The position numbers and the translations under genes are program-made. Under the pieces are notes generated by a model. It did no database searches, was not told the DNA's origin, and was given only the letters and a program-made list of their open reading frames with translations. 64,000 nt of DNA from an uncultured Bacteroides sp. (GTDB lineage Bacteria; Bacteroidota; Bacteroidia; Bacteroidales; Bacteroidaceae), in contig USAN01000005.1 of the NCBI GenBank assembly GCA_900552645.1, positions 62,001-126,000 of the forward strand, written 5' to 3'. Of this stretch, positions 61,335 to 64,000 are shown piece by piece. Within the stretch, counting starts at the first letter, position 1. Each line of letters starts with the position of its first letter.

Positions 61335-64000
61335 TTATTTTACTTTATCAGGTTTAACTATTTCATTTCCCATATTATCTATTACATCTGCTTCATCACT
61401 CTTTATCTGAGATTTTCTATTCATCAGTTCATAAACAATAGGAATGATGAAAGCGTTCAAAAATGTTGATGTAAGCAATCCACCAAGTATAACCTTCGCC
61501 ATAGGACTCTGAATTTCATTTCCTGCCAAATCACTGCGAAGAGCAAGAGGTATAAGAGCAAGTGCTGATGACAACGCAGTCATCAAAATAGGATTAAGTC
61601 TATCTTTAGATCCTTGTATTATACTCTGCTGTATTCCCATTCCTTGCGCACGAAGCGTATTATAATGGCTTATAAGTAGCATTCCGTTACGTGTAGCTAT
61701 ACCAAATAAAGATATAAATCCTATTATTGCCGGAATACTTATTTCACCAGTAGTTATCACAAGAGCAAAAACTCCACCTATAAGCGCCAGAGGTAAGTTA
61801 AGCAAAATTATGCCACTTTGTTTTGCGCTACGGAATTCCGAATAAAGAAGTATAAATATTACAACTATGCTCATAAATGAAGTAATCATCAGAGTTCGAC
61901 TAGCAGCCTGTTCACTCTCGAACTGACCTCCATATTCAATATGATATCCTTCGGGCAATTTTATTTCAGTATCTATCTTTTCCTGAATATCATTCACAAC
62001 GCTTCTAAGATCTCTTCCGTTGGTGTTTGCAGATATAACTATCTTTCTCTTTACATTTTCACGACTTATAGTATTTGGTCCCATTGCCGATACTACATCT
62101 GCCACATAATTAAGAGGTACTTTCTTTCCATCATTAGTATCAATCATAAGATTTGAGATCTTATCCATATCGTCGCGTGCACTATCCTTAGTACGTACTA
62201 TTAGGTTAAAAGCCTTTCCATCTTCATATATTTGAGATACAATTTCACCTGCCATATTCACTGTCACGAATTCGGAAAACTCAGGTATAGTTATACCATA
62301 TTTCGCGAGCATTTCACGTTTAGGTACTATCTTCAACTGAGGACGTTCTATCTGCTGTTCAACATTAAGATCAGCTATTCCTGGAACATTCTTAATGATA
62401 TCCTTTATCTGGTTACCAACAGAATACATTTTGTTTAGATCACTACCAAACAACTTTATTGCTATATTGGCTTTTGTGCCAGACAGCATAGCATCTATAC
62501 GATGACTTATCGGTTGTCCTATTTCTATATTTGCTCCTACCAAACTTGACAGTTTAGTCCTTACCTCATTTACCACCTCCTGACGTGAACGATCTTTCAA
62601 TACAAACGGTGCCTCAATTTCACTTGTATTTACTCCAAGTGCATGTTCGTCAAGTTCGGCACGACCTGTTTTTCTTGCTACAGTCTGAATTTCGGGAACC
62701 GACATAAGTAATTTTTCGGCACGTTCACCAAGCTTATCCGATTCTTCCAGTGAAATTCCAGGTAGTGAACTGACATTTACTGTAAACGATCCTTCATTGA
62801 AAGAGGGAAGGAAAGAACGGCCTAAACTGAAAAAGAACACAAGTGCAATTACAAACAGCGCAATCGTACTTCCAACTACTATAATCTTATGATTTAATGA
62901 CCACTCTAACCAAACAGCATAATGTTTCTTGAGCCATCTTGCTACGAAAGCCTCTTTTTGTGAGCCCTCTTTGTTCTCTTTACCTAAAAGATAGCTACAC
63001 AATACAGGAGTAAGCGTCAATGCTACTACAGTCGAAGCAAACAGAGCAACAATGAAAGCTATCCCAAGCGGAACAAGCATCTTGCCCTCCATTCCAGAAA
63101 GGAAGAAAAGAGGAATAAAGCTTACTACTATTATAAGTGTAGAGTTAAGAATAGGCATACGAACCTCACGTGATGCATCAAATACAACTTTAATCACCGA
63201 TTTTCTTTCACCTTCAGGAAGCGCTCTATTACTTCGCAAATGCTTCCATACATTCTCTACATCTACAATTGCATCGTCTACAAGTGAACCTATAGCGATA
63301 GCCATACCACCAAGACTCATGGTATTTATAGTCAATCCCATATAATGAAGTACTAATATGGAAACAATTAGAGAAAGTGGCAGAGTTATAAGTGATATTA
63401 GTGTTGTTCTTACATTTGCAAGGAAAAGGAATAAAATAATGATAACAAATATAGCACCCTCATAAAGAGAGGTCTTTACATTGTTGATTGAATTTTCTAT
63501 AAAATTACTCTGTCTGAATATATCTGATGAGATCTTCACATCGGCAGGCAAAGTCTTTTGTAAATCCTTCAATGACTCATCAAGCTTTTTTGTCAGTTCT
63601 ATGGTACCTGTATTGGGCTGTTTAGTTACTGTTATCAATACTGCTGGCTTACCTTCTACAGAGGCTGTACCTAGTTTAGGTTCCTGCGAACCTATCTTAA
63701 CATCGGCAATATCTTCAAGAGTAACCGGTACTTCACCTATTTTTTTTATTACTGCTCTCCCTATCTGTGCCACATTATGGGTAGCAACTACTCCACGCAC
63801 TATATATTCATTGCCATATTCATAAATCACTCCTCCATTAGAATTCTGATTCATGTTTCGTGTAACATTCATTACTTCATCTAGCGATACGTTATAATGC
63901 TTCATTCTAGCCGGATCAAGAGCTATTTGAAACTCCTTGATATCTCCACCAAGTACAGCTACCTGTGCCACCCCACCCATTGAAAGCAGTCGAGGACGAA
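61335..64000 (-). CDS. CzcA/CusA-family heavy-metal RND efflux pump, N-terminus outside window
   Basis: 887 residues are visible; the frame stays open to the right edge, so about 150 N-terminal residues are missing. RND hallmarks are the first periplasmic loop (RLLSMGGVAQVAVLGGD), TM4 GSLVDDAIVDVENVW with acidic residues of the proton relay, the second loop and the TM10-12 block IATRNGMLLISHYNTLRAQG. The motif places it in the HME (metal-export) branch; which metal cannot be told. The membrane fusion partner is probably upstream, beyond the window. The order RND then TolC is reversed relative to classical cus/czc operons. Confidence 0.93.
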   Translation of the reverse strand, partial: RPRLLSMGGVAQVAVLGGDIKEFQIALDPARMKHYNVSLDEVMNVTRNMNQNSNGGVIYEYGNEYIVRGVVATHNVAQIGRAVIKKIGEVPVTLEDIADVKIGSQEPKLGTASVEGKPAVLITVTKQPNTGTIELTKKLDESLKDLQKTLPADVKISSDIFRQSNFIENSINNVKTSLYEGAIFVIIILFLFLANVRTTLISLITLPLSLIVSILVLHYMGLTINTMSLGGMAIAIGSLVDDAIVDVENVWKHLRSNRALPEGERKSVIKVVFDASREVRMPILNSTLIIVVSFIPLFFLSGMEGKMLVPLGIAFIVALFASTVVALTLTPVLCSYLLGKENKEGSQKEAFVARWLKKHYAVWLEWSLNHKIIVVGSTIALFVIALVFFFSLGRSFLPSFNEGSFTVNVSSLPGISLEESDKLGERAEKLLMSVPEIQTVARKTGRAELDEHALGVNTSEIEAPFVLKDRSRQEVVNEVRTKLSSLVGANIEIGQPISHRIDAMLSGTKANIAIKLFGSDLNKMYSVGNQIKDIIKNVPGIADLNVEQQIERPQLKIVPKREMLAKYGITIPEFSEFVTVNMAGEIVSQIYEDGKAFNLIVRTKDSARDDMDKISNLMIDTNDGKKVPLNYVADVVSAMGPNTISRENVKRKIVISANTNGRDLRSVVNDIQEKIDTEIKLPEGYHIEYGGQFESEQAASRTLMITSFMSIVVIFILLYSEFRSAKQSGIILLNLPLALIGGVFALVITTGEISIPAIIGFISLFGIATRNGMLLISHYNTLRAQGMGIQQSIIQGSKDRLNPILMTALSSALALIPLALRSDLAGNEIQSPMAKVILGGLLTSTFLNAFIIPIVYELMNRKSQIKSDEADVIDNMGNEIVKPDKVK

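Overview
The window looks like the chromosome of a Bacteroidales bacterium, probably Bacteroides or a near relative. It is AT-rich and carries SusC/SusD pairs, many signal-peptide glycosidases, a long class III fructose-1,6-bisphosphatase, BtuG-type B12 uptake, a thrA - phosphoglycerate-mutase-like - thrC operon, and several matches to the Bacteroidetes -7 promoter box TAnnTTTG. I see no rRNA, tRNA, insertion sequence, integrase or CRISPR array.

Positions 1-28.8 kb are a polysaccharide utilisation locus for pectin, most likely rhamnogalacturonan. It opens with two SusC/SusD outer-membrane pairs (the first SusC is cut by the window edge) and a NigD-like lipoprotein. GH105, GH28 and GH95 enzymes follow on the + strand. 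A GH43-like/GH42 pair lies on the - strand. A second + operon holds GH2, a CE12-type acetylesterase, a CBM9-like protein, a deleted GH28 pseudogene and a GH106 rhamnosidase. The housekeeping gene fbp sits between the halves. No PUL regulator is inside the window, but three phased 21-22 bp direct repeats lie upstream of GH105.

From 28.9 to 39.2 kb come a DUF2023 protein, an orphan YoeB-type toxin, and a cobalamin riboswitch heading btuB-btuG-btuF-btuC-btuD, followed by another TonB-dependent receptor. From 39.6 to 44.8 kb the - strand has the threonine operon (thrA, a homoserine-kinase candidate, thrC), headed by a previously uncalled 32-codon leader peptide with 12 Thr codons. From 45 to 53 kb there are a DMT exporter, a DJ-1/PfpI protein, an HU-like protein, a GH97 glycosidase, radA and an FAD protein. 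From 53 to 56 kb a LuxR-type regulator carrying a C8 tract at its start precedes a TonB-dependent receptor. From 56 to 64 kb, on the - strand, are metA (predicted acetyl type), a U32 peptidase-family protein, a zinc-ribbon lipoprotein, and a TolC/CzcA metal-efflux pair cut by the right edge.

The least explained structure is a 139-bp non-coding element present twice in the same orientation (14,972-15,110 and 47,641-47,779). Each copy is a -7-like promoter box followed, on the - strand, by four tandem 22-bp quasi-palindromic units in exact register. One copy forms the apparent 5' UTR of the HU-like gene. The other heads no gene and points at a strong terminator, so it may make a small RNA.
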